This document shows positions 35,012 to 45,075 of a DNA stretch of 64,000 nt, one piece after another. The stretch's first letter is position 1. Each line of letters starts with the position of its first letter. This DNA is from Rapana venosa (lineage: Eukaryota; Mollusca; Gastropoda; Neogastropoda; Muricidae), in NCBI GenBank assembly GCA_028751875.1, contig CM054135.1, forward strand, positions 4,985,163 through 5,049,162, given 5' to 3'. Under the pieces are notes generated by a model that did no database searches, was not told where the DNA came from, and saw nothing but the letters and a program-made list of their open reading frames with translations. The position numbers and the translations under genes were made by a program.

Positions 35012-35715
35012 TTCACTATCTCTCATCTTGTGGAGGGCAAATGACAAAATTTACACTAGAAAAAGAGGCAATTACAGAGCTGTAAACCTGTGACCGCCTA
35101 TTTGTGAAGTACGATACACACTAAAAACAAAATAAAGTCTCACACTGTGCTAAAATAAAAAGCACTAGTTGGATTTTAGCATCAAACATCTTTAAAGAAA
35201 ACGTTAATTCCCATTTTTTAAGTTATTTACCCCCTTTTTTAAACTGTAAAAAACACCTTCTTTTCTTTTTGTAAATAACTTTGTGCCCTTTTAAAATCTA
35301 ACAACGGTGACGAAAATCCTGATAACAAAAGTATGTACTATCTCTGGTCTTTTCCTTTTTTAGAACATTTCTAAATTACTTCCCCAAATACTCCTTTCCT
35401 ATATACCATGGCATCCCCCAAATGCATAAATTGATTCATTTTGAACAGCTTGATTGCAAAAATTTAGAAATTTTTGAAACCATGGATGTGGACGTAACTG
35501 CTGCCATCATCACAAAAAAAGAAAATTTGTGTTTTTTCATCAAGAAAAACCCCAAAGCTTTCCCCGGAAGAACTGAAAGACAACCAGACTTTTGGTTTTG
35601 GTCGGAAAAAGATTTTGACCCCAAAGAACATAGAGCGCCTTAAAAGACTGTGACCAGGGTAAGATGGAAGGAAAAGAAAGGGGAAACAAATTTTAAATGA
35701 CCAAAGACGATTATT
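35012..35715. other. Intronic sequence, one unexplained open frame
   Basis: Becomes homopolymer-rich after about 35160. The + frame at 35422-35643 encodes 73 residues including ETMDVDVTAAIITKKENL and KAFPGRTERQPDFWF. It has a fairly natural composition but matches no family I know, and it does not fit the missing receptor segment. Confidence 0.35.
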
Positions 35716-35717
35716 TA

Positions 35718-36289
35718 CTTATTTTGTCTTCCGCTTAATCGGAGGCGCCGCGGGGATATTACTTCTTTTGGGCAGCGAGGCGTGAGCCTGGAGGGGGACA
35801 TGCCGTGAGCTTTTAAGGGGTGTCGGCCAGGAATCACCCACTTCTTTTGGGGCGCCTTTTGCTCTACTTTCAAATGGGGGGTTTTGTAGGCCGAAGACTG
35901 GCGGCTTGGGGCATCGTGTCGGTGTCCGAAACTTTTCCTTTTGCTGGGCGTGTTTTGTAGGACTGGGTTTTTCACCTACCGTCTCTGATTTGTTTCTGTT
36001 TTTGTCTTTTGGGGTCCATGTTGACTGTCTTCTTAGGATTTATTTCACAATGGATATTTTTAGTCTGAGGGCCTTGTGAGGGGCCCAGTCTGACACTGTT
36101 ACGTAGCTTTGGGAAAGGGAAGAGGGTGAAATCATTTTGTCTTTGTGCCATGGGGATGTGGGTGTTTCAGGAGAGGAGCAGCTGGTAGATGACTGCATTG
36201 CCCCCTGACATCTTGTTTCAATTTCACTGTCTAATCTTTCGTTCTCTGCAAATACACTGCCCAGATATTTAAATTCGCTGACTTCCATA

Positions 36290-36325
<36 letters not shown>

Positions 36326-36585
36326 TTGATTTAACTGGGATTCTTAATATTTATGTTTAGAGTGTGTGGTCCCCCCCGCTCCGTCATGACCTCGGGTTTT
36401 TTTTTTTCTGCCCCGATTTTCATTCAAGGCCGGCAGGTGCGTTAGTTGACTTTGTGCTCCTGAAGCGTCCTTCTTGCTAGTATTTTTCCCCTGGTCACAG
36501 CAAACATGAGTTCTTGGTCCCTCAGGACCAAAGACAAAAGAGGGATGGCAAGACATGTGCACAACAATACATCAAACAAAATGTT
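35718..36585 (-). mobile_element. RTE-like LINE, 3' remnant (family A copy 3)
   Basis: On the minus strand EVSEFKYLGSVFAENERLDS at 36285-36226, then a DWAPHKALRLK segment, then HPLKAHGMSPSRLTPR near 35820-35775, match the 58860-59700 copy: the same ATGAGTT-CTCAGGAC block, the same 3' end. An (ATT)n tract at about 36286-36324 interrupts it. There are many frameshifts and it is inactive. Confidence 0.7.
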
Positions 36586-37474
36586 CTAAAGGTGACCGGT
36601 TAGGGGCAAAAAACTACTTGTCACAAATAAAGACAATGCCAACTTAACACTCAAACCCCTAACAACACTTTAGTGTGGGCCCTTGGCATTTTGTTTTGAT
36701 CAGGGGTGATAAAGCGGGGGCCTGGTGCCATACCTTGAGAGTGTGATGTCATAATGTCAACCAAATTGGGGAACGGGTGTGTAGCCAGACAATACACGGC
36801 ACTTGCAGGAACGCAGACCCAAGAGTGTTACTTCCCCTTTTTTTTGGGCCATAAAAATGCCATGGTATCTTCTGACCTAAAACATAGGCAAAGAATTGTT
36901 TTCTCGGAAATACCAATAGTTTTGATCAACTCGCACTGAAAAATTTAAATAAAAACAAATGGGTCACCAATGTACCTTTGAGTAGGATTTCTTTTTAAAA
37001 CTAAAAAAGGCAGATAAAACATATCCACAATTTGTGGGGCCCCCTTTAAAAGTTCAGCAACAACAGCAAAAAATTTAAGGGATGCGGGTTTTTCCCCTTT
37101 ACGTTGAATTCCCGGAGTTTTAAGGGGCCCTGAAATGATAAAAAAAATAAAGTTTATTTTAACGGGAGTTTTTTTCTTATTGCCAGGCCCGGGCCATTTT
37201 AAAGACCTTAAAAAAAGCGGGGAAGCCCCGGAGTGGTGCTGATTGTGAGCCCCACACTGGGAAGAAAATAATTCACTCGCAGCCTTGTTACCCAAGAAAC
37301 GTTTATCGGACGGCAAATGAGCATGGCAAGATTTGCCCTGAGCTTTTATGCCCATCGTCAAATTTAAAGGGCTCCTTTCGTGGATTTACACTACCGCCTT
37401 TCAGTTTTCCGGAACGGTTTTGCCAGCCTTACCCCTGTAATGTAATTTTTCCTGCAATTTTATATATTTGATTT
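36586..37474. other. Unassigned, partly homopolymer-rich stretch
   Basis: No recognised gene. The minus-strand frame at 36945-37361 (138 codons) has no domain I can name, and its composition follows the local A/C/G runs. Probably intronic. Confidence 0.35.
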
Positions 37475-37690
37475 TGTTTGTTCAGTGCAAAGCTTGGTCA
37501 TGTTTTTATTGCTCGCACATCAGGCGTGAAGCGCTTGCCCCAAAACGATAGCCTGTTAGCGTTTAAAAAATCAGCCTATGCGCAAATTAAAAACCCAAAC
37601 CTGATAGCATGTGCAGATGAATATTCCCTTTTTACAGTGCTACATCTGCTAGCCTGTTAACACGGCAGATGAATACATTGCAATTTTTTC
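37475..37690. repeat. Left remnant of the 28-bp satellite
   Basis: Contains ATAGCCTGTTAGCG, AGCCTATGCGCAAAT, ATAGCATGTGCAGATGAAT and GCTAGCCTGTTAACACGGCA. These are diverged units of the array at 40086-40870. The I/Nimb-like LINE lies between the two parts. Confidence 0.7.
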
Positions 37691-37694
37691 CCCC

Positions 37695-40085
37695 TTCATA
37701 CAAGGAAAACCAAAAAAAAGAAAACTAGTTACGACCCATAGCGTGATTCTAACACAGGGAAAGCTAATGGAGCGAATCATTCTAAAGGAATTGTAATTAT
37801 TTTCAAAAAAATAAGGAGTTCCAATCAATCAAGCAGGGTTTCAAAAAGGCAGATCGCAATATAAACTAGTTTAAATAACAACACAATCAAAAAAAAACAT
37901 TTCAAGAAGAAAAAATTACTGCAAATTTTTTTTGATGTCAGAAAAAGCCTACACCAATCCATGCTAAATTACTGCTAAATTGAAGAAACTGGGTTATTTT
38001 GGGATTTTTATTATTAAAAAAAAGTTTTTATGTAACAAAGTATACGGAGGGGGGGAAAACATATTCAAAAATCTAGGCCTCCATATGGGTTTTCCACAGG
38101 TTTTGTTATAGCCCCCTTTTTTTGTTTTAAAATATTTTTATACATCTACCCCCAAAAATGTCTAAAAAAATCATCCAGTACAATAGCGAAAGATTTAAAA
38201 AAGTGGATGAATTCACTATGAAGCGCAGTACAACAAAAAGGAGATTCATTATACCAGAAAAATCTATCAAAAGATTTGATAATTTATAAATAATTTTTGA
38301 AAATGGTCTGACATTTTTTAACAGAAAAAACGACATTTTGCTTTTTTAAAAAATGGCAGTGATCCAGAAAAAATACCGCGTTTTAAGATTGGGGGGGGCT
38401 AATTCAGTACACAAATACTGTCAAAATTTTTAGGGATATTCTTACATCAAAATTACTTGGGAATGTCATATGGATCATTTTACAAAAACTAGAAAATTTA
38501 ATTTTTTTTAAAATGGTTACCAACGCTTGGGGACAAGATTAAAACACTCTGGGAAAGCTTAGCTACGTCCTTAACGGTCCAAATGCTTATGGACAAGAAG
38601 TCTTTTTAGTGCCCCAAATTTTTTATGAAAAAACTCCAATTAGAGTAAAGCATATAACTTGCACTTGGTGTACCCTTCCAACCTCCACCATGGAACTTTT
38701 AACGAAATTTTGGGGAAATTCCCTACCGAAAACCACAAATTTTCATGTCCAAATATTTTTAAAACAGCACAAAAAATGAAAACTTTTTTCTAGTGAAAAA
38801 AAGTCGAACAAAAAAAAAATTATCCTAAAAGGGAAAAAATATTTCTGTTTAAAAAACCCCATTGGTACTTTATATTGAACCTTTTTTTCAAAGTCGGACT
38901 TTAAACATTATGAATTAGAAATGCGAAGAATTGCCATGCCCCTTTTGGGAAAAAAAATTAAGCAAATTTTGTAAAATGTACTAATGAAAAAAAGAACAAA
39001 ACCCAAAATATCATGGTTGCAGTATCCAAACACATATTTAAAAAAGTATAACTGACAACTTAAAAGTATATACAGATGGGTCAGTTTAGAAAAAAAGAAG
39101 TTTTTTCAGCTTTCCCCTACAAACTCTAAAAAAAAGAAATCAAATAACTTTGGTAAACATCATTAATTTTTTTACAGCTGAAACTTATTTTCCAATCTAT
39201 GGTCTTAACATTTTGATTTTTATTCCCCCCATTCCTTTCTCTTTTTTGTGATTTAGGTCGGTATGATGCATCAAAACCCCAAATTCCGGGAAAGTATCCA
39301 GAATCATTTTGAAATTTAAAAATGTATACACCTTTTAAGTTTTAAGAAGAATTCCTTTTCTCCTTTTGTTGGGTACCCTTGCACGTTTGAGTTTTTTCAA
39401 ATGAGGGGGACAGAGCTGCAAAAAGGGGGCAAGACTCATTTTGATCAATAGAAAATGCATGCCCCTTAACCTTTCAGGGGGGATACAGTTTATTAGAACG
39501 ACGTCGTGAGAAGTGGAAAGAAACAGATCAATTTAAGGAACGATCTTAAAGAATTGCCTGACTAATGGCCTTATTTCATGTTACATGACTCCTTCTCAAA
39601 CACATTTAAGTATTGCAACCACAAGAAGAGTTAATGCACTATATTTTAGATTAAAATTAAATGCATTTATAACAAAATTTTGTAAAAAATGTGAGGTGCC
39701 TCTGTGGGGAACATATTTCCAACACTCACATCATATTTGAGTGTTCAATTGTAAAACCTTTTTTACCCCCATTTTGTGAGCAGTCTGTGAAACTGTTTTT
39801 AAAAATCCGAAATTAGCCTTTGCCATTGTTAAATGTCTATTGCACAGCCCATTGGAGTATTTGTTGTAGTTATTTTATAGATGTTTCATGTTAAAAATTT
39901 GTTGAATTTAAATGTTTACTCATGTTTAAGATTCCCCCCACCCCTTTAATTGCATGAAAATACCAACACACATGTTACCTAATCAGTCTTTTCTCTGTAC
40001 ATTCCCCTCTCCACTACATCCACTACATTTTCCACATCCTTTGTCTAATATCACTAAGAGTGAACAGACGTTAAATTGAAGACAA
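37695..40085 (+). mobile_element. I/Nimb-like LINE with RT and RNase H, degraded
   Basis: Read through many frameshifts, the + strand shows PIALT-like and GKLMERI blocks near 37740-37790, QGFKKADRN near 37838-37860, FFDVRKAY near 37928-37955, GFPQVLL near 38090-38110 (the GxPQG block), and VKFLGIF near 38420. It then shows an RNase H start, KVYTDGS, near 39063-39090, and a C-terminal tail LRVNALYFRLKLNAFITKF-like near 39630-39680, followed by Cys and His-His residues. The 3' end TAAGAGTGAACAGACGTTAA followed by ACAACAACA at about 40055-40093 is typical of I/Nimb-type elements. The order RT, RNase H, tail, and the ending, support this assignment. Most frameshifts sit in homopolymers, so sequence error and true decay cannot be separated. 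Endonuclease and ORF1 are absent. Confidence 0.75.
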
Positions 40086-40870
40086 CAACAACATGTGCAA
40101 ATGAACACTAGTCTGTTAGCATGTGCAGATGAACTCTAGCCTGTTGGCATGTACAAATGAATGCTAACCTGTTTGCATGTGCAGATGAATCCAGCCTGTA
40201 AGCGTATTTTGCAGATGAATGCTAGCCTGTCAGCATATGCAAAGGAATACTAGCCTATAAACAAGTGCAGATAACACTAACCTGTTTACACGTGCAGATG
40301 AATGCAAACCTGTTAGTATGTGCAAATGAACACAAGCCTGTTAGAATGCGCAAACACGAGCCTGTTAGCATGTGCAGACAAACACGAGCCTGTTAGCATG
40401 TGCAAATGAATGCTAGCCTGTTAGCATGTGCAAATGAATGCTAGCCTGTTAGCATATGCAAATGAATGCTAGCCTGTTAGCATGTGCAAATGAATGCTAG
40501 CCTGTTAGCATATGCAAATGAATGCTAGCCTGTTAGCATATGCAAATGAATGCTAGCCTGTTAGCATATGCAAATGAATGCTAGCCTGTTAGCATATGCA
40601 GACAAACACGAGCCTGTTAGCATGTGCAAATGAATGCTAGCCTGTTAGCATGTGCAAATGAATGCTAGCCTGTTAGCATGTGCAAATGAATGCTAGCCTG
40701 TTAGCATGTGCAAATGAATGCTAGCCTGTTAGCATGTGCAAATGAATGCTAGCCTGTTAGCATGTGCAAATGAATTATAACTTGTTTGCATCCAGAGACG
40801 AACGCTAGCCTTTCAGTACATGCAGATAAACATTACCCTACTTGTATGTGCAGGTAAATGCTAGCTTGCT
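40086..40870. repeat. 28-bp satellite array
   Basis: About 27 units of the form ATGCTAGCCTGTTAGCATGT followed by GCAAATGA. The core (about 40400-40770) is nearly identical; both edges are diverged. ATGCTA and TAGCAT flank GCCTGT as a perfect inverted repeat, so each unit can form a small hairpin. Four core units read CATATGCAAATG and so contain the octamer ATGCAAAT. Diverged units continue on the far side of the LINE at 37475-37690. Confidence 0.95.
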
Positions 40871-41755
40871 TGCATGAGCAAAGTTTGATAAATCTTGTAC
40901 GTTTTGAATGAAAGTATAGTCTTTTCTGTCATTGCACCATGTACAGCCCTTTCCAGGCTTATTCTCTTGCCTGCCTAGAGCCAGTGCTTTAGAAACAAGT
41001 TACCAGTGTTAGGTTTCTATTGCGCTTATAGTCAACAGGTTTAAAACAGTCACCCTGGTAGTGTTCAGTTGATCTTTTGTACTACAACATACAAAGCAGA
41101 TGCGCACTAAGCCTCAAAATGACAACAAAACTAGCTGAGTAAAAGCGTCTGCTAAGACAATGCTTACTGCACACAGCTGTCAGTTTCCCCCATTTTTAGT
41201 TGCTCTCAGCTGCTAACCATTCCATCTCATCCCAGCTCAGCTGGGGCCAGCTGGTACTAAGGATTTCAGAAACTGACTGAAGCGATCCCAGACCTTCAAC
41301 ACACGTCTTGGGCTGTGTGAGAAGATTGTTGGCGTTAGTGACGCTATGGAAAAGATGAGATCTGTAGCTTCCTGATCGGCTTTACATTCTGCTGGGGAGA
41401 CCTTTTGTGACCTTCAAGGACACACACTTAAAACATTGTTACACTGTTACCAAGGATCCAGTGGAAAACAGAAAAGAAATTCTAGAGCAAGTTGGTACAT
41501 GTGTTCGTTGTTTATCTGAATGAACCATGTTTTAGCATGCACAGCACATGATGTTTTCCTTTACAAATACAACACACAAGTTTCAGAGATACTAGTCCAC
41601 TATGGGTGGGTAACAGAATTTCAGAGACAGCAGGTGTACTCTGCTCCGGTTTCATTGAGAGAAATTTGTTGGAAATCTCGACAAGCCTCACCCTTTAAGA
41701 TAGGTCTTGCTTTGATTTATATAATTCTAACTCACTGCTTACTAAAATCGGCACT
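40871..41755. other. Intronic sequence, nothing recognised
   Basis: Good-quality sequence with no recognised exon or repeat. I searched it for the missing receptor segment between 34922 and 43187 (FxWIGSDSWG-like) and did not find it. The open frame at 41520-41864 has no domain. Confidence 0.45.
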
Positions 41756-41757
41756 GA

Positions 41758-41822
41758 GAGGTGTTGTTGTTGTCATCGTTGTCGTCGCGATCGTTGTTGT
41801 TGTTATTGTGGTGGTGGTGGTG
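41758..41822. repeat. (GTT/GTC/GTG)n trinucleotide tract
   Basis: Degenerate trinucleotide repeat encoding poly-Val in one frame. It is followed at 41823-41845 by GTCAAGTCAAGTCAAAG, the reverse of the TTGACTTGAC units at 1925-1946. Confidence 0.85.
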
Positions 41823-41992
41823 TGTCAAGTCAAGTCAAAGTTTTATTTCCAGATGGTACATTGAATAAGCAATGCATTTGCTTTTTTTTCATCAAGCCAT
41901 CTATCTAAGAACAAATTTCTTAATGATTATACTGAAATACTACATTATTGCAACCTTTACCATTAAATTAAACCAGTATAAAGAGGTAAAGT

Positions 41993-41994
41993 GT

Positions 41995-42059
<65 letters not shown>

Positions 42060-42088
42060 ATACGCACGCGGATGTGCGCGTGCACACG

Positions 42089-42130
<42 letters not shown>

Positions 42131-42150
42131 TGTGTGTGCGTGTGTGTGTG
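41993..42150. repeat. (GT)n microsatellite, interrupted
   Basis: Two GT blocks separated by GCATACGCACGCGGATGTGC near 42059-42085. It sits at the A-rich 3' (tail) side of SINE-E copy 4. Confidence 0.93.
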
Positions 42151-42154
42151 CATT

Positions 42155-42404
42155 TTATTTATTTTATTCTTTTATTTCGAGGATAATGGATTAAGCGCTC
42201 ATGTACTTTTTTCATCAAGTCCCCGCATGTATGCAGCTTTGTAAATTTTGTCACCCGTTCCCACCGGCACACAATGGCCTACTCTTCCGAAATGCGGAAC
42301 GTGTTTTAACGTGTGCACAAGATGCTATGCGTTCGCACACGGGACCTCGGTTTATAGTCTACTCCAGAGAAAAATCCTGTTGAACAAGGATCGAACCCGT
42401 GTCA
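42155..42404 (-). mobile_element. SINE-E copy 4
   Basis: One of the clearest copies. From left to right it shows ATTTTATTTATTTTATTCTTT (A-rich tail in reverse), CGAGGATAATGGATTAAGCG, CCCACCGGCACACAATGGCC, CGTGTGCACAAGATGC, CACACGGGACCTCGG and GGATCGAACCCGTG. The last, on the minus strand, is CACGGGTTCGATCC, an excellent RNA polymerase III box B. This sets the SINE sense as minus. Box A would lie where the (GT)n tract begins, so the 5' end is lost into the microsatellite. Confidence 0.82.
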
Positions 42405-42426
42405 GTGTGTGTGTGTGTGTGTGTGT

Positions 42427-42489
<63 letters not shown>

Positions 42490-42515
42490 GCGTGCGCGCG
42501 CGCGTGCGCGCATTC
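42405..42515. repeat. (GT)n/(GC)n microsatellite
   Basis: GT tract passing into GCGTGCGT and alternating GCGCGC, starting inside the tRNA-like head of SINE-E copy 4. Confidence 0.95.
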
Positions 42516-42582
42516 ATGCACACATAATAATGTGGATGCACCTACGCTTGCTCTAGTACTGTGTCTTTTTCACTTTTTACAG

Positions 42583-42690
42583 TCCCTCTCTCTCTCTCCT
42601 CTCTCTCTCCTCTCTCCACTCTCTCTCTCTCCCTTCTCCTCATCGCTCTCCCTCTCCTCTCTCTCTCTCCTCTCTCTCTCTCTCTTCAGT
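42583..42690. repeat. (TC)n microsatellite
   Basis: Interrupted CT dinucleotide tract. Ser/Leu open frames over it are repeat translations. Confidence 0.93.
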
Positions 42691-42751
42691 CGCTTTTTTT
42701 CCTCCAGCCACTGCTTTGGTGCCTGTGGTGTTGTGAGGATGATTTGTGTGT

Positions 42752-43032
42752 AAAAAAAGGTAAAGGTCCCATAATCTATCGTAGGGGAGCGAGGCGTCAG
42801 AGACCTCATTTCTCTAGGGGCCAGCATTATTGAGGGCGGTGTCCATCTCCTTTCCCTCGCTGCTTTACCTTCGCTGACCCTAAAGAGGGCAGGTACCCAT
42901 TTACAGCTGGGGGACTGTTCTGAAGCCAAGGCGCGCAAACGGTCACCCATCCAACTGGTAACCAGCCTCAATGTTGCTTAACCTTGGCTGGGGAAAGCGA
43001 GTGCTTCGACCACTGAGCTATCCCTTCCCCAT
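42752..43032 (-). mobile_element. SINE with tRNA-like and 5S-rRNA-like parts
   Basis: On the minus strand the head reads GGGATAGCTCAGTGGTCGAA (43025-43006), with a near-perfect tRNA box A. About 35-65 bases on comes AAGGTTAAGCAACATTGAGG and then CTGGTTACCAGTTGGATGGG-TGACC (down to about 42940). These follow the 5S rRNA internal control region (AAGCTAAGCAG...CTGGTTAGTACTTGGATGGGAGACC). A body of about 180 bases ends in GGTAAAGGTCCCATAATC reversed. No box B is seen. It lies in the receptor intron about 155 bp before the 43187 exon, in opposite orientation. Confidence 0.7.
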
Positions 43033-43186
43033 TTGATTTGTGTATGATGTATAAATGACACACTGATCTAGTCATACCAGAAAATCACCTGGATGTTTTG
43101 ACTAACATTTGTTATTTAGGTTTTGGTCAGCCAGATAAACTGATACGTTAGATGTCTGTTTTCTATTCGCTTTTTGTCATCAACAG

Positions 43187-44215
43187 GACAATAACACCAG
43201 TCCATGGTTTCGACAACAGTGGGAAGACAGTTTCAATTGTTCTTTTGACAAAGGCACTTGCAGTAGTCGCGGGAACCTCGCTGAAAGTTATCCGGTCTCT
43301 CACTTGGAATATATTGCTGACGCAGTTCTCATGATTGCTAATGCCACATCCCGAGTGCTGAGGAGTGAGAACTGTAGGGGCCTGACAGGATCTGCTGCTA
43401 GAAAATGTGTGACAGGACCAAGACTTTTACGTGAACTGAAAGCTACCCAGCAGGAAGGGTACAGTGGCAGACTGGAGCTGGATCCTCAAGGTGACCGCTA
43501 CGGGGTCTATGATATTGGACAGCTGAGACTTGCTCCTACTGGTCAGCATGGGCTAGAAACTGTTTTTATGTACAGTCATCGGACAAATCAGCTGAAAAAT
43601 GTTACCAATGTGACCTGGACAAGTTTCAACTCGCCACCGTTGTCCTACTGTAGCAAACCATGTGCTCCCCACTATGCCAAAATTGTGGAGGACGTGCCTT
43701 GCTGCTGGAAGTGTAAGCGTTGTGAAGACAATCAGTATCTGGTGGATGATGGCAGAGTGTGTAAAAGATGCCCCAAGTTGACATGGCCCAACCCCAACAC
43801 TAACTACAGCACTTGCTATCGCATCAAACCAATCACCATCAACAACTCTAGTGCGGAAGGGGCCATGGTGATCATTCTAGCACTGATAGGATTGACTGTT
43901 ACTGAAACTCTTGTTATATATTATTTCTGCCGTCGTGCCAATCCTATCATTGCCAATGTCAGAGCGCTGTCCTTCTTCGTGCTTCTGGCCATAACAACTG
44001 GTTACCTCACTATCTTCCTCTTCTACCTCACGCCTTCACAGAACCTGTGTAGGATTACCTTCCTGCTCTTCAGCACATCCCTTGCTGCAATATATGGGGC
44101 TTTACTTGTGCGGTCCATCGACTTTTTCCGCTGGTATAAAAGAAAACCATCATCTGAAGAACAACCAAAGTCCAGAACCCACTTCCTTTGTGCTGTTATA
44201 ATCTCTTTCTTACAG
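43187..44215 (+). CDS. Class C GPCR (mGluR-like): end of ligand domain, cysteine-rich domain, TM1-TM3
   Basis: A 343-codon exon, phase 0 at both ends, from ATCAACAG|GAC to TTACAG|GTGAGC. Residues 1-145 finish the Venus flytrap domain: NTSPWFRQQWEDSFNCSF matches NPWFRxFWExxFxC, and EYIADAVLMIANA matches the conserved IxDAVxAxAHAL helix. Residues 150-215 are the cysteine-rich NCD3G domain (SKPCAPHYAKIVEDVPCCWK, then CKRCEDNQYL, CKRCP). Hydrophobic helices at about 224-248, 259-281 and 288-311 are TM1-TM3, and TM4 starts at about 332, where the exon stops at FLQ, the usual class C border. Several N-glycosylation sites (NTS, NAT, NVT, NYS) fit an extracellular location. The expected role is G-protein signalling in response to an amino-acid-like ligand. 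I could not find the exon(s) for TM4-TM7 downstream, so the gene probably continues beyond the window or in poor sequence. Confidence 0.92.
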
Positions 44216-44261
44216 GTGAGCAAAATGTAATTTTGCTGGATTGAAACACACTGAAACATTG

Positions 44262-44277
44262 AAACACACACACACAC

Positions 44278-44346
<69 letters not shown>
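44262..44346. repeat. (CA)n microsatellite
   Basis: Near-pure CA tract starting about 45 bp into the intron after the receptor exon. Minus-strand Cys/Val frames here are repeat translations. Confidence 0.95.
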
Positions 44347-44365
44347 CACACACTCAATCACTCCC

Positions 44366-44769
44366 CCCCTCCACACACACAAAGAGGGAAACAATGCAGT
44401 AAGGTTACAATGGGGAGAAAATCCATTATGTTTCTGTAAAAGTTTTTTGAATGGGAGAGGGTTTCCTCAAATATTGTCAGTGTTACAAAGAGAGGTGAAT
44501 ACCAAGAGAGTTGTTGACCACCTTGACTATTGTGTTTATGTGGTTTTCTGTATGATCCTGAAAGTAATCGGAGAAATAGTATATACCAGTTGTCCTAGAA
44601 GTGTATAATGTACCACTTTATGACACAGCAGACTTCTACGCAGGAAACGGCAGGCTGCTCTTCTCTGGAACATTGTCTCACCTCAAGAGCAGACTTATCC
44701 CCCTCCTCAGCTGTTTTGAACAAAGTTTTCCTGTCTATGTGTGTTAGCTTCCCTAGAGCTTACCAACTA
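44366..44769. other. Intronic sequence, nothing recognised
   Basis: Good-quality sequence. No exon with TM4-like content found, and no repeat recognised. Confidence 0.4.
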
Positions 44770-45075
44770 TTCAAAGTTGTTGCATCTTTATTCACGCTCA
44801 GTGACCATACAAAATACACTTCTCTACTGTTTGTTGAACAGCATTATAATCAACATTCATTGTCCATAGAATATACAGTTCACCAGAGTCCATTAATAAG
44901 CATCTTCTTCATGTTCAGTGTCCATACATCGTACTGTTTTCTACTGTCTTTTGATCATCGTTACTGATTCACATTCAATGTCCATACAACTCATATTCCT
45001 CTATGGTTTGTTGATTTCTATCATTATTCACACTCAAGTGTCCATACAACCTGCACTCCTCTCTCACCTGTCTTA
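44770..45075. repeat. Diverged left part of the 59-bp satellite
   Basis: Repeats of the type CATTCATTGTCCATA, CATGTTCAGTGTCCATACAT, CACATTCAATGTCCATACAA and CACTCAAGTGTCCATACAAC, at roughly 60-bp spacing. These are old units of the array that resumes at about 47330. Confidence 0.65.

Noticed and set aside
35422..35643. 73-codon plus-strand frame considered as the missing receptor exon
   Set aside because: It lacks the hydrophobic strand and the WxGSDxW-like motif expected in that part of the ligand domain.
36945..37361. 138-codon minus-strand open frame
   Set aside because: It lies in homopolymer-rich sequence, has no recognised domain, and has no splice or promoter support.
40086..40870. 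28-bp repeats considered as a CRISPR array
   Set aside because: Units are directly adjacent with no unique spacers, no cas genes are present, and the context is clearly a spliced eukaryotic genome. It is a satellite.
41872..42556. Cys/Val- and His/Thr-rich open frames
   Set aside because: They are translations of (GT)n/(CA)n microsatellites. The same applies at 27954-28193, 44023-44394 and 56346-56645.
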